Below, one piece after another: positions 1 to 8,509 of a DNA stretch of 64,000 nucleotides. The position numbers and the translations under genes are program-made. Source of the DNA: JAKAKT01 sp041305385 (GTDB lineage: Archaea; Micrarchaeota; Micrarchaeia; Burarchaeales; JAKAKT01); NCBI GenBank assembly GCA_041305385.1, contig JBFYLO010000046.1, forward strand, positions 1 to 64,000, written 5' to 3'. Position 1 is the first letter of the stretch, and every line of letters starts with the position of its first letter. Under the pieces are notes generated by a model. It did no database searches. It saw only the letters and a list, made by a program, of their open reading frames with translations, and was not told the DNA's origin.

Positions 1-2
1 AG

Positions 3-89
3 CTCGAGAGGCAGCTGAAGCTCATCCCGGGCGTGCTCGAAAACGGCATATTCACCCGAAGATGCAAAGTGATAACCGGCGGAGTCTAG
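3..89 (+). CDS. rpiA: Ribose-5-phosphate isomerase A, C-terminal end (partial)
   Basis: Only the last 28 residues and a TAG stop lie inside the window; the gene begins to the left. The peptide contains LIPGVLENGIFT followed by KVITGG. This resembles the conserved RpiA C-terminus, where an IPGVVExGLF segment precedes the final hydrophobic strand. RpiA interconverts ribose-5-phosphate and ribulose-5-phosphate in the cytoplasm. The next gene on the same strand starts six bases after the stop, so the two are probably co-transcribed. The call rests on a short segment. Confidence 0.6.
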   Translation, partial: LERQLKLIPGVLENGIFTRRCKVITGGV

Positions 90-94
90 ATTAG

Positions 95-688
95 ATGGAA
101 CGCAGCCCCCTGTTCAAATTCCTCCTGATTGCGAATGCCCTCGGGGCGGCCTATGGGTTTATTTTCTACTATGGGGGCCAGCTGCTTTCCACAAACCCGC
201 TGCTCTGGGCCTTTGTTCCAGACTGCCCGCTCTATGCGTTTTTGTTTGCAATTGCATTGATTATGCTAAGCGAAAAAATTAAGGCTGGGTGGTTTTATTT
301 CCTTGTTTTCGTTGGGGCCGTGAAATACGGGTTCTGGACAATGTTTGTGCTGGCGAACTATTCCTATTACTATTTCACTCCTGCGGACTCGCTCATGTAC
401 GGGGTTCTCTTCGTTTCGCACATGGTCCTGTTTGCCGAGCCGCTCTTCATGCTCGGGAAGATAAGGGCAAAATGGGAGCACCTGGCATTGGCGATGTTCT
501 GGTTTCTCCTTAATGATTTCATTGACTATGCCTTTGGAACGCGTCCCCCAATTCCCGCGTCCCATCTCCAGGAAATTTTCACCTACACAATGATGATGAC
601 TTTCGTCTTCTCGCTCGGAAGCTACTGGCTGGTAAGGAAGTATACAGACTCGGGAATCAGTCCGAATATCGGCAAAAAGTTATCCTAG
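95..688 (+). CDS. DUF1405-family multi-pass membrane protein
   Basis: 197 residues, almost entirely hydrophobic, with about six predicted membrane helices. The N-terminal stretch (residues 8-45) carries the pattern of DUF1405/YpjA proteins: an LLIAN.LG..YGF..Y..QL segment, then a polar turn and a WAFVPDCP motif that opens the second helix. The biochemical function of the family is unknown. The ATG lies five bases after the rpiA stop, which points to translational coupling. The convergent neighbour is the Lon fragment, whose stop codon is 25 bases downstream. The family call is from remembered motifs. Confidence 0.6.
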   Translation: MERSPLFKFLLIANALGAAYGFIFYYGGQLLSTNPLLWAFVPDCPLYAFLFAIALIMLSEKIKAGWFYFLVFVGAVKYGFWTMFVLANYSYYYFTPADSLMYGVLFVSHMVLFAEPLFMLGKIRAKWEHLALAMFWFLLNDFIDYAFGTRPPIPASHLQEIFTYTMMMTFVFSLGSYWLVRKYTDSGISPNIGKKLS

Positions 689-713
689 CTGGATTCAGGA
701 TGAGAGCGAAAAA

Positions 714-2099
714 CTAGGCGACTGACCCAGCCAGCCCCTCCATGTTCTTGAGCAGCTTCTTCTTCGCAGCCCCGTCCTGGAGCGCAGCAGCGAGGACCTC
801 GCAAATGGTTTTTACCGGGACAATCTCGATTTTTTTCTTCGCGTCCTTCCCCAAATAAACGTCCTTGAGGTTCGAGGCAGGTATCACCACCTTCTTCGCC
901 CCGGCCTCGATTGCAGCCTCGATTTTCGCCGTGACTCCGCCAACTGGGAGCACTTCCCCCCGCACGCTGAGCGAGCCGGTCATGGCAACAGTCTGGTCAA
1001 TCGCGATGCCCTCCATTGCCGAGAGCACTGAAACCGCTGTTGCCACGCTCGCACTGTCCCCCTCGACTCCCTCGTAGGTCTGGAGGAACTGCACGTGAAT
1101 ATCATACTGCGACACGTCCTTCCCGATGTGCTTCTTTATGATTGCCGAAACGTTCTCAACAGCCTCCTTCGCAATCTCCCCGAGCTTTCCAGTTGCAATC
1201 AGTTTTCCCTCGCTCCTGGATGAAGACGGGGTCACTTCCGCGACAATTGGCAATATCAGCCCGCTCATCGCGTCGCCTAGCACTGCAAGTCCGTTGACTT
1301 TCCCGACAAGATACCCGCTGGTCACGAACACCTGGTACTCCTTCTTTATGTCTATGAACTCCTGGGACATCTGCTGCTCGAGAGTCCTCGCCACTCCCTT
1401 GGACCGTACGACGTGGTCGCGGGTGACGAGCTTTGCCCCCTCCTCCTTTGCGATGTCCCCGGCAGCCCTAACCATCCCCCCGAGCTCCCTCAGCTTGAGC
1501 GACAGCTTGTCCTTCCTCCCAGCCTTCTTCCTGGCCTCCTCAATCATCTCTTCTACAGCCGCCTTCTCGAAATGCGGTATCTTGCCGTCCTTCTTTACCT
1601 CCTGGGCGATGAACTGGACAACCCTCTCCTGGTTCTCGGGAGTGTCCGGCATCGTGTCCTCGACATAAATCTCATAGCCATATCCCCGAATCCTCGACCT
1701 CAGGGCCGGGTGCATGTTTCGAAGGTCAATCACGTTCCCTGCAGCCACAAGCACGAAATCGCAAGGGACAGGCTCGGTCCTCACAATCGCCCCGGAGCTC
1801 ATCTCGCTCTGGCCGGTAATGGAGAACTTCTTGTCCTGCATCGCTGAGAGCAAATCCTGCTGGGACCTCGGTCCAAGTGACGAGACCTCATCCAAAAACA
1901 GGACGCCCTTGTTCGCCCTGTGAATCGCCCCTGCTTCGACCCTCAAATGAGGGGGAGTTCCCAATCCCCCGGAGTTCTTAACCAAAACGTCGTTTACGAA
2001 GAGCTTGCCCCCCTCAGTGGTGATATTGTAGACATATCCCCGGTATTCCTCGCTTTCGAGGCGGGTTACTCTAGTCGGCTTTATCCTTTTCTCCCCCAT
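714..2099 (-). CDS. lon: C-terminal half of LonB protease preceded by an intein C-terminus (probable split-intein half gene)
   Basis: The 461-residue product starts with about 42 residues that are not Lon. They contain an intein block F (GYVYNITTEGGKLFVNDVLV) ending in KN, and the next residue is the serine of SGGLGTPPHLRVEAG, a conserved LonB segment. After that comes normal Lon: Walker B GVLFLDEV (65-72), the rest of the AAA+ module, and a LonB protease domain with Ser in GDSAS (about 349) and Lys in VTAK (about 392). Walker A and the LonB membrane helices are absent. The ATG is preceded by a TATA box and a divergent gene begins 60 bases away, so the N-terminal half is not here. The upstream TTG would lie above the TATA box. 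Reading: IntC plus C-extein needing trans-splicing with a distant partner, or a dead fragment. Confidence 0.8.
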   Translation of the reverse strand: MGEKRIKPTRVTRLESEEYRGYVYNITTEGGKLFVNDVLVKNSGGLGTPPHLRVEAGAIHRANKGVLFLDEVSSLGPRSQQDLLSAMQDKKFSITGQSEMSSGAIVRTEPVPCDFVLVAAGNVIDLRNMHPALRSRIRGYGYEIYVEDTMPDTPENQERVVQFIAQEVKKDGKIPHFEKAAVEEMIEEARKKAGRKDKLSLKLRELGGMVRAAGDIAKEEGAKLVTRDHVVRSKGVARTLEQQMSQEFIDIKKEYQVFVTSGYLVGKVNGLAVLGDAMSGLILPIVAEVTPSSSRSEGKLIATGKLGEIAKEAVENVSAIIKKHIGKDVSQYDIHVQFLQTYEGVEGDSASVATAVSVLSAMEGIAIDQTVAMTGSLSVRGEVLPVGGVTAKIEAAIEAGAKKVVIPASNLKDVYLGKDAKKKIEIVPVKTICEVLAAALQDGAAKKKLLKNMEGLAGSVA

Positions 2100-2115
2100 A
2101 AAGACGGATATTAGC

Positions 2116-2130
2116 TTATAAATTATTAAA
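2116..2130. promoter_or_regulatory. AT-rich TATA region shared by divergent lon half gene and lipoprotein gene
   Basis: TTATAAATTATTAAA reads as a TATA element on both strands. On the minus strand it lies roughly 20-27 bases before the Lon half ATG. On the plus strand it lies roughly 30-40 bases before the lipoprotein GTG. No other promoter-like sequence is present in this 59-base gap. Confidence 0.5.
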
Positions 2131-2158
2131 GGCAAACGGTTAACACGGGGGGATTGGC

Positions 2159-3112
2159 GTGCGAAATTGGTTCATACTTGCAGTTGCCTTGGCGTTGCTA
2201 TTTTCGGGTTGCACCGCCAAATCGAAGCTCGACCAGGCGCTTGACGAGTGCAGCAGCATCCAATACGAGACCTTCAAGGAAAGCTGCAGGGCTACAGTAT
2301 TCCAGGAATCAGGGGAATTCGAGCGATGCAGCGAAACAGGATACAATAACCAGACGTGCCAATCATTCATAGCAGCCAAATCCGACGTTTTGCTCTGCGA
2401 GAAAGCGGACTGTCCCGATAAGTGCTATTTCGATGCCGCCAAGAAAGCAAACAATTTCTCAATATGCGGCAGGATTTCTGACCCTGGAGTCATGGACTAT
2501 TGCTATGTCACCATGTTCACGGACACCATAACCACGGATACTTCCGGCATATGTGAAAAAATAAAGTCGGAGAGGGTTATCGAACTATCCGGGTGCTTCG
2601 GTTCCGGCACAGTCGGGGATTCTGCGTTGAACCATACTTTCAAGGAATACTGCATCGCCGAAACCAAAAGCAGCCCAGAGGAATGCGCGACATTAAGTGA
2701 CGACCTGAGGGACTCGTGCCTACTCCAGCTCGCATTCAGAACTGGCGATTGCAATCTCATCAATTACACTTCAAACGACCTCGAGAACATCACGATTTCG
2801 CGTGCCTACTGCCGCATGTTCAAAGGCATCGCTAAAAACGACAGCCGTGAATGTGATTTCCTCCAAGAAGAGAATATGCAACTACTTGCCACCAATTGTT
2901 ACCTGACGCTCGGGGTAGTAATGGGCGACGAGTCCCTTTGCGGAAAGATTGAGGAAGACTTTCTTACGACGGGCGCAAGAGACCTTTGCACGGCATCCTC
3001 CAGAGCAACAAGCGGGGGCCTCGAGTCTTGCAACTCTCTCCAAGATAAAGATACGATGCATCTTTGCAGGGCCTTTGCGATTATGGGTGTGGGCGGGGAC
3101 TGGGTAAGGTAG
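2159..3112 (+). CDS. Cysteine-rich lipoprotein of unknown function
   Basis: 317 residues. A signal peptide with a lipobox (LLFSGC, Cys18) predicts lipid anchoring on the outer face of the membrane. The mature part holds more than 20 cysteines in loosely repeated modules of the type C-x(7-9)-C, with aromatic and acidic residues between. This suggests a disulfide-stabilised helical repeat, but I do not recognise a named family. The start is GTG with a GGGGG stretch a few bases upstream; no in-frame ATG would keep the signal peptide. It ends five bases before the GTPase gene on the same strand. Confidence 0.6.
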   Translation: MRNWFILAVALALLFSGCTAKSKLDQALDECSSIQYETFKESCRATVFQESGEFERCSETGYNNQTCQSFIAAKSDVLLCEKADCPDKCYFDAAKKANNFSICGRISDPGVMDYCYVTMFTDTITTDTSGICEKIKSERVIELSGCFGSGTVGDSALNHTFKEYCIAETKSSPEECATLSDDLRDSCLLQLAFRTGDCNLINYTSNDLENITISRAYCRMFKGIAKNDSRECDFLQEENMQLLATNCYLTLGVVMGDESLCGKIEEDFLTTGARDLCTASSRATSGGLESCNSLQDKDTMHLCRAFAIMGVGGDWVR

Positions 3113-3117
3113 ATTAG

Positions 3118-4278
3118 ATGTTCATAGGGGTAGTCGGCAAGCCCAATGCGGGAAAAAGCACGTTTTTCGCAGGCGCAACCCTAGTCGATGCCAAGATTGC
3201 TCCCTTCCCATTCACAACAATCGAGCCGAACCGCGGGAAAGCCTATGTCCGCGCTGAATGCCCATGCAAATCCCTCGGAACCGCCTGCAAGCCGAGGAAC
3301 AGCCTCTGCGAGAATGGAACCCGCCTTCTCCCCATTGAGATGATGGATGTCGCAGGCCTGGTTCCTGATGCCCATGCAGGCCGAGGACTAGGTCTCAAAT
3401 TCCTAGACGACCTTCGGGCAGCCGATGCGTTGATTCAGGTCGTTGATGCCTCTGGAAGAACTGACTTGGAGGGAAAGGATTGCGATGGCCGCGACCCTTC
3501 TGAAGAAGTCCGCTTCCTTTCCCGTGAGATAGAATACTGGATTGCCGACATCCTGAAGCGGAACATGAGCAAGATAAAAGGGCGTGGGATAGACGAGCTG
3601 CTCACCGCGCTCACAGGGCTCAAGGTCACACGGGCCCAGATAGAAGAGGTTTCGGTGAAGAAGGGGATTCCAGTGGAAGGAATAAACTGGAACGATGAGG
3701 AGATTCTCTCATTCGCAAAGGAGATTCGCGCCATTTCAAAGCCCATTGCAATTGCAGCGAATAAGGTTGATTCACCAAATGGAAGGAAAAATTTCGAGAA
3801 ATTAAAGGCGGATTTCCCGAATCTGCTCGTGGTTCCAACGTGCGCCGAGGCAGAACTGGCCCTCAGGCGGGCAAATGAGAAAAAATTGGTGAAGTATATC
3901 CCCGGGAGCGCCGAGTTCGAGGTTTTGGGGGGCGAGCCGAAGCAGAGGGAAGCATTGGCTAAGATTCAAGACATCCTAAGAGCGAATAACGGGACAGGAG
4001 TCCAGCAGCTCATCGACCGCGTAGTTTTCGACCTCCTGAACCTAATTGTCGTTTACCCAGTAGAAGACGAGCACAAGTTCAGCGACCATTTCGGCAACGT
4101 CCTTCCAGATGGCTATCTGCTCAAGAAAGGGAGCAGCTGCCACGCCCTGGCTGAGAAAATCCACACTGACCTCGCCCAGAAATTCGTCTGCGGCATCGAT
4201 GCCAGAAAGCACATGCGAGTTGGGAAGGAGCACGTTCTGCAAAATGGGGACGTGATTAAGATTGTGGCTGGACGGTAG
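3118..4278 (+). CDS. YchF/OLA1-like GTP-binding protein with TGS domain (archaeal form)
   Basis: 386 residues. G1 P-loop GKPNAGKST (7-15), the switch region PFPFTTIEPNRG, G3 DVAG (77-80) and G4 NKVD (215-218) identify an OBG-family GTPase. The C-terminal 75 residues form a TGS domain (VYPVEDEHKF...LPDGYLLKKG...GDVIKIVAG). Archaeal members of this YchF-related group carry a cysteine cluster after switch I, seen here as CPCKSLGTACKPRNSLC (48-64). The family associates with ribosomes or translation factors; the exact role in archaea is not established. The gene follows the lipoprotein closely. Confidence 0.85.
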   Translation: MFIGVVGKPNAGKSTFFAGATLVDAKIAPFPFTTIEPNRGKAYVRAECPCKSLGTACKPRNSLCENGTRLLPIEMMDVAGLVPDAHAGRGLGLKFLDDLRAADALIQVVDASGRTDLEGKDCDGRDPSEEVRFLSREIEYWIADILKRNMSKIKGRGIDELLTALTGLKVTRAQIEEVSVKKGIPVEGINWNDEEILSFAKEIRAISKPIAIAANKVDSPNGRKNFEKLKADFPNLLVVPTCAEAELALRRANEKKLVKYIPGSAEFEVLGGEPKQREALAKIQDILRANNGTGVQQLIDRVVFDLLNLIVVYPVEDEHKFSDHFGNVLPDGYLLKKGSSCHALAEKIHTDLAQKFVCGIDARKHMRVGKEHVLQNGDVIKIVAGR

Positions 4279-4315
4279 AACTAGTTTATATTCGATTACC
4301 ATGGAGTTGGCAGCG

Positions 4316-4756
4316 ATGGAGTTCCACGAATATCTAACCTTTTCTAATTGGTGGGTCGGGGTTAGGTCAATGTTGTTGCTGTTACTCTTCACAATCCCAG
4401 CCATTATTATTGCAATAATCCCAATCCTCGGCTTGATTGCTCTGGTAGTTTGGATAGTAACCCTAATACCCTGGTCAATCGATATTACTAGGAAGGGGAT
4501 ACTCAAGTCCGGATTCGGAATCAACGAAATCTCGAATTATCTAAACGTAGCTAATTTCGTGATCGGTATTCAGGCAATCATCATGGGGTTTATCATAGCT
4601 GCCATCCCAATCTACACCATAGGATTAATTCCAGAAATAGGCCCGCTCCTGTCTTTTCTCGTTCAGATAACTTGGGGACTTATGACTAATCCATTAACCG
4701 TGGACATTGCGAGAGGAAATTTTGGGTCAACACCGCATAAAACCGAAATACAATAA
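4316..4756 (+). CDS. Small membrane protein of unknown function
   Basis: 146 residues with four hydrophobic segments, beginning MEFHEYLTFSNWW. I chose this ATG because a TATA-like TTTATATT lies about 27 bases upstream, which fits a leaderless transcript. An ATG five codons earlier would sit too close to that box, and the longest reading overlaps the GTPase gene. No catalytic motif is visible. The protein ends convergently to the Yip1-like gene, with three bases between the stops. I do not recognise a specific family. Confidence 0.55.
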   Translation: MEFHEYLTFSNWWVGVRSMLLLLLFTIPAIIIAIIPILGLIALVVWIVTLIPWSIDITRKGILKSGFGINEISNYLNVANFVIGIQAIIMGFIIAAIPIYTIGLIPEIGPLLSFLVQITWGLMTNPLTVDIARGNFGSTPHKTEIQ

Positions 4757-4759
4757 ATT

Positions 4760-5695
4760 CTACCAAGGTGCTACTTTCCCCACGATTCTGCCCTTGTCTT
4801 GATATTCATTCCCGTTCTGGTCTGCATAGTTTATCGTTATTTCCGAAGCGAATTTGTCCATGCTGTTCAGTGGAACTTTCGGGCCTGCGCATACAACTAT
4901 AAACGTCTTACCTACCGGCACTCGTTCTGGCAAGTCAGATCTTATCTCACAGGAAGAGAATTCCGGAACGACTACATCATTTACTCGAATGTCAAATTTT
5001 TCAGTGTTTTCCATACCGACCAGAAGACTCGTCGTGGTAACGCTTGCACCACTGCAATAAAGTCGCGTGAAACCAGGGCATTCTTCAGGATGCCCAGACT
5101 GAAAATTAACCGGTATGGCCGAAGAGATTACTACGCCCAATAGGGACAAGGCTACCAGGAAAGAGACTACTGCGGCAACCGCCTTTTTCAAACCAAACCC
5201 ATGAATCTCTCCAAGTGCAAGGGCTATCAAATAGACGTAATAGAGACCGAGCGCAATGAAGGCAACCTGCCCTAGTGAAAAGTACGAAAGACCCCAGCTA
5301 AGCAGATAAACAACTGAAAATACAAACAGATTAAGGGAAAAAAGACGAAAGTGCTCTGCGAACTGTCCTTTCCCCCCAAGCACCTTTGCAAATGCAAAAC
5401 AACCAGAAGCCACCACAAGCGTCATCAAAGAATACACGACTAAAAACATAAACACAAAGAGGAAGACCATGACTAAGGGAATCCAGAATGAAGCAGTTCC
5501 TTTTGGTAAAAATTCCGGAAGGCCCGTGCCAACTACAAAAAACATCAATGCAACTAACACCAAGGAGCTAATGAGGCTCGATACCCCGATGCTCATGATT
5601 GCAGTCTCATATCCTGCCCGCTTCTTTTCTTCTCCGAAAGTTTCTCTAGGCGAAATGATTATTCCCTTCCAAACGGAGAGGATGTTAATGTTCAC
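4760..5695 (-). CDS. Yip1-domain membrane protein with exported C-terminal region
   Basis: 311 residues. The N-terminus has the Yip1 pattern: VWKGIIISPRETFGEE, then five membrane helices spread over residues 30-200. The last 110 residues form a soluble segment with four cysteines and Ig-like strand spacing, likely outside the cell. The start is GTG with GAGGTGG just upstream. It follows the cdc6 stop by nine bases in the same direction, so the two are co-transcribed. Archaeal Yip1-type proteins have no established function; the eukaryotic namesakes act in vesicle traffic, which need not apply here. Confidence 0.6.
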   Translation of the reverse strand: MNINILSVWKGIIISPRETFGEEKKRAGYETAIMSIGVSSLISSLVLVALMFFVVGTGLPEFLPKGTASFWIPLVMVFLFVFMFLVVYSLMTLVVASGCFAFAKVLGGKGQFAEHFRLFSLNLFVFSVVYLLSWGLSYFSLGQVAFIALGLYYVYLIALALGEIHGFGLKKAVAAVVSFLVALSLLGVVISSAIPVNFQSGHPEECPGFTRLYCSGASVTTTSLLVGMENTEKFDIRVNDVVVPEFSSCEIRSDLPERVPVGKTFIVVCAGPKVPLNSMDKFASEITINYADQNGNEYQDKGRIVGKVAPW

Positions 5696-5704
5696 GCTTC
5701 CACC

Positions 5705-6769
5705 TCACTTCCTCCTTATCACTCTTGTCCTTCCCCTGTCAGCCTTCACTTCGGTCTCAATGAGCCCGAGCTTTTCGAGAGTTTCGAGATGATTCCTAAT
5801 AGTCCTATCGGTGACTCCCTCGCCCTTAATCTTGTCATAAAGCTCCCCACTGGTTAGCGGACCAGCTTCGAGCATTTTCAATATCTTTTTCTCAACAGGC
5901 TCCAGATTCCCAAGTTTTTCGTGCTCGACCTTCTCCTGGCTCGCTTCTTTCACGTGCTCGACAGTCACTTTCTTCGCCCCCCTCCTGTCCGCGAGCTTTC
6001 CCGCTTTCCAGAGTGTCGCAATGGCAACTCTCGCATCCCCGCCCCTCTTCGCTCCAATCCCAGCGCACAGGGGAATCACTTCCTCTTCGAGAACTCCCTT
6101 CCCGAAGGCTGATTTCACCCTCTCATTCAGTATGTCTTTTAGCTGCTGCGGTGAATATGGCTTGAAATAAATGCGGTGCTGTGAGAGCGAGCTGATGATT
6201 CTGGAGTCAAGTTTTGCCAGGAACTCTTCGTGATTGGTTATCCCAACAACTCCAATTGGAACTCCGAACACCTCGCTCCCCCTAGCCAGGTCATAGAGAA
6301 TCGACTCCTCACCGTACTGGCTTGCAATCAGCCTGTCCACCTCATCGAGCACAAGAACCGGAATTCTTTTCTCCTTAGTTAAGAACTCGGCAATCCTCTC
6401 GGAAACCTCATCAGTGGCGACCCCCCTTCTCGGAACGATTTCCCCGAGCGCAGTCGCAAGCTTGTTCAGAATCGCGTGCCTAGTTGACAACTCCCAGCAA
6501 TTAATGTAGATGGGCAGAGCCCTTTTCGAATATTCTGACAGCTGCTTGAGCACATGCTTCGCGCAGGAGGTCTTCCCAGTCCCAGGCTGGCCGACCAGAA
6601 CAATGTTTTCAGGCTTTCCGCCCTTTGTAGCCGACCTGAGGGTGAATGCCATCTCCTTGATTTCGGAGTCCCTGTGCGGGAGAACCGCCGGTAGATATTC
6701 CGGCATCAGGACCCGCTCGTCCCTGAAAACGCTTCCCTCGGCATCGAGCGAGCCGAAAATGTTCGCCAT
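5705..6769 (-). CDS. cdc6: Orc1/Cdc6 replication initiator
   Basis: 354 residues. AAA+ motifs: Walker A GQPGTGKTS (60-68), Walker B VLVLDEVD (138-145), sensor 1 VGITN near 175. The initiator-specific motif region and the C-terminal winged helix (about 285-350, ILKMLEAGPLTSGELYDKI) follow. It recognises origin DNA and loads MCM. The ATG has a TATA-like GATTAAAAATT about 30 bases upstream. Archaeal origins often sit beside cdc6. Here both flanks are short gaps of 9 and 31 bases without an obvious ORB repeat, so the origin is probably elsewhere. Confidence 0.9.
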   Translation of the reverse strand: MANIFGSLDAEGSVFRDERVLMPEYLPAVLPHRDSEIKEMAFTLRSATKGGKPENIVLVGQPGTGKTSCAKHVLKQLSEYSKRALPIYINCWELSTRHAILNKLATALGEIVPRRGVATDEVSERIAEFLTKEKRIPVLVLDEVDRLIASQYGEESILYDLARGSEVFGVPIGVVGITNHEEFLAKLDSRIISSLSQHRIYFKPYSPQQLKDILNERVKSAFGKGVLEEEVIPLCAGIGAKRGGDARVAIATLWKAGKLADRRGAKKVTVEHVKEASQEKVEHEKLGNLEPVEKKILKMLEAGPLTSGELYDKIKGEGVTDRTIRNHLETLEKLGLIETEVKADRGRTRVIRRK

Positions 6770-6800
6770 GAAAAGATATTCCCCAAACTAATTTTTAATC

Positions 6801-7169
6801 TTACTCGTGGCTCGCCGCAGCCCTGTAAGCCACCATGAGCATGGCGAGGAAAACGAGCAGCGTGCTTATGAAAAAGGCAGCAATCCGGTTCGACCAGATG
6901 TCGATTCCCGGGAGTGGCTTGTAATGGAGCGTCAGGAGCAGGAGCGCCGTGGCCCAGTACATGGGCCTAAATGCCTTCATCCCTTCGCTCACATAGCTGG
7001 TGAGCCTGAAGCCCCTCACTTTCGATTCCATTGCCACCATTGCGATTGCAAAAAGCGAGAGCAGTATCACCGAAGGGAGTTCATTCTTGTTCGGAAGGAT
7101 GGCAATCACCGCTGCCAACACAAGGACGTCGATAATCAGGTCGGCGCCCGAGGACTCCTCGTAGGGCAT
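6801..7169 (-). CDS. Four-helix membrane protein of unknown function
   Basis: 122 residues, with hydrophobic helices near residues 10-28, 33-50, 67-84 and 95-115 and a basic loop (SKVRGFR) between the second and third. I do not recognise a family. The ATG lies 26 bases from the centre of a TATA box that also serves the divergent EndoQ gene, consistent with a leaderless transcript. It reads into cdc6 after a 31-base gap. The stop-to-start spacing leaves room for a separate cdc6 promoter, so co-transcription is uncertain. Confidence 0.55.
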   Translation of the reverse strand: MPYEESSGADLIIDVLVLAAVIAILPNKNELPSVILLSLFAIAMVAMESKVRGFRLTSYVSEGMKAFRPMYWATALLLLTLHYKPLPGIDIWSNRIAAFFISTLLVFLAMLMVAYRAAASHE

Positions 7170-7190
7170 AGTTATGCCTTGTTAACTCGG

Positions 7191-7200
7191 TTATTTATAG
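7191..7200. promoter_or_regulatory. Single TATA box shared by two divergent leaderless genes
   Basis: TTATTTATAG reads CTATAAATAA on the other strand. Its centre is about 26.5 bases from the ATG of the minus-strand membrane protein and 27.5 bases from the GTG of EndoQ. Both distances equal the usual archaeal TATA-to-start distance for leaderless mRNAs. No second AT-rich box is present in the 53-base gap. Confidence 0.6.
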
Positions 7201-7222
7201 TTGTCCTTTCGAGTATACTCTC

Positions 7223-8482
7223 GTGAGACTTATCGCAGACCTCCACCTCCATTCCAAGTATTCCAGGGCCACGAGCCCGGACATGGACGTATCGGGAATC
7301 GCGAAGTGGGCGAAGACAAAGGGCATAGGCTTAGTGGGAACCGGGGATTTTACCCACCCCCAATACCTCTCGGAACTCAAGCAGAACCTCAAGCCATTGG
7401 GAAACGGCCTTTTCGAATTCGATGGCGTCAAATTCATCCTCTCCTCCGAAGTCAGCAACATCTTCCAGCAGAATGGGCTCAAGAAAACGCATCACGTAAT
7501 ACTCGCCCCGGGGTTTGAGGAAGTCGAGCAGCTTAACGATAAACTGGCGAAATGGGGGAATTTGGAGGCAGACGGGAGGCCGACTTTCGGGAGCAGAAGT
7601 GCGAGCGAGCTCGTGGAGTTGGTAATGGAAACCTCCAGGGACTTCTTCATCATTCCCGCCCATGTCTGGACCCCCTGGTTCTCAATTTTTGGGGCAAACT
7701 CGGGCTTCGATTCAGTCAAGGAGTGCTATGGGGACATGGAGAAGCACATTCACTCATTGGAGACAGGGCTCTCGAGCAACCCTGAAATGAACTGGCGCCT
7801 CTCCTCGCTTGACAAGTATTCCTTGGTGAGCAACAGCGACGCCCATTCCCCGTCTAAACTCGGCCGGGAGGCAAACGTTTTCGAGCTCGAGGAGGCAAGC
7901 TACAAGGAACTCACCGAAGCCCTCAAAACAAAAGACAAATCCAAGTTCATCCTCACCTACGAATTCTACCCAGAAGAGGGAAAGTATCACTTCGATGGCC
8001 ATAGAGGCTGCTCAATCAGATTATCGCCCGAGGAAAGCAAAAAACACAACAACATCTGCCCTGTTTGCAGGAGAGAGCTGACAATCGGAGTCCTGCACCG
8101 AGTTGAGGAGTTGGCGGACCGGGAGCCAGGCTTCATTCCAAAGGACTCGGTTCCTTTCGAGAGCCTGGTCCCATTGGAGGAGATACTGAGCGAAGCAATA
8201 GGCAAAGGCAGGGGAACTAAATTGGTCGATCAGGAATACTGGAAATTAATCAAAAAATTTGGGAATGAGCTTGAAGTTTTGCACGCAGATGAAAAGGAAA
8301 TCGAAACCATTTCAGGGGAAAGAATTGCTCATGGAATCGCTAATGTTAGGGCCGGAAAAGTGCGGGTCCTCCCGGGCTATGATGGGGTTTACGGAACAGT
8401 GAGCGTTTTCGGGAACGAGAAAAAAGACGAAAAAGCACCAGATTCAAGCTCAAAACAAAGTTCACTCGGGGACTTCGGCTGA
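7223..8482 (+). CDS. Endonuclease Q (PHP-domain DNA repair nuclease)
   Basis: 419 residues. The N-terminal PHP domain begins DLHLHSKYS (6-14), continues with TGDFTHP and IIPAHVWTPWF, and closes with SNSDAHSP (203-210), supplying the metal ligands. A zinc-binding segment follows (H257, H260, C263, C279, C282). The family, studied in Thermococcales, nicks DNA 5' of uracil, hypoxanthine and abasic sites. The extreme C-terminus KQSSLGDFG fits a PCNA-interacting peptide (Q412, L415, F418), as known for EndoQ. The GTG start lies 27 bases after a TATA box, so the mRNA is probably leaderless. Confidence 0.85.
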   Translation: MRLIADLHLHSKYSRATSPDMDVSGIAKWAKTKGIGLVGTGDFTHPQYLSELKQNLKPLGNGLFEFDGVKFILSSEVSNIFQQNGLKKTHHVILAPGFEEVEQLNDKLAKWGNLEADGRPTFGSRSASELVELVMETSRDFFIIPAHVWTPWFSIFGANSGFDSVKECYGDMEKHIHSLETGLSSNPEMNWRLSSLDKYSLVSNSDAHSPSKLGREANVFELEEASYKELTEALKTKDKSKFILTYEFYPEEGKYHFDGHRGCSIRLSPEESKKHNNICPVCRRELTIGVLHRVEELADREPGFIPKDSVPFESLVPLEEILSEAIGKGRGTKLVDQEYWKLIKKFGNELEVLHADEKEIETISGERIAHGIANVRAGKVRVLPGYDGVYGTVSVFGNEKKDEKAPDSSSKQSSLGDFG

Positions 8483-8509
8483 GCCAAACCAAAGGCTTTT
8501 AAACAAAAA

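Noticed and set aside
2100..2135. Longer Lon fragment starting at a TTG
   Set aside because: The extra 12 codons lie across and above the TATA box, so they would not be transcribed from it.
6770..6800. Replication origin beside cdc6
   Set aside because: Only 31 bases, no ORB-like repeats or AT-rich unwinding region; the other flank is nine bases.
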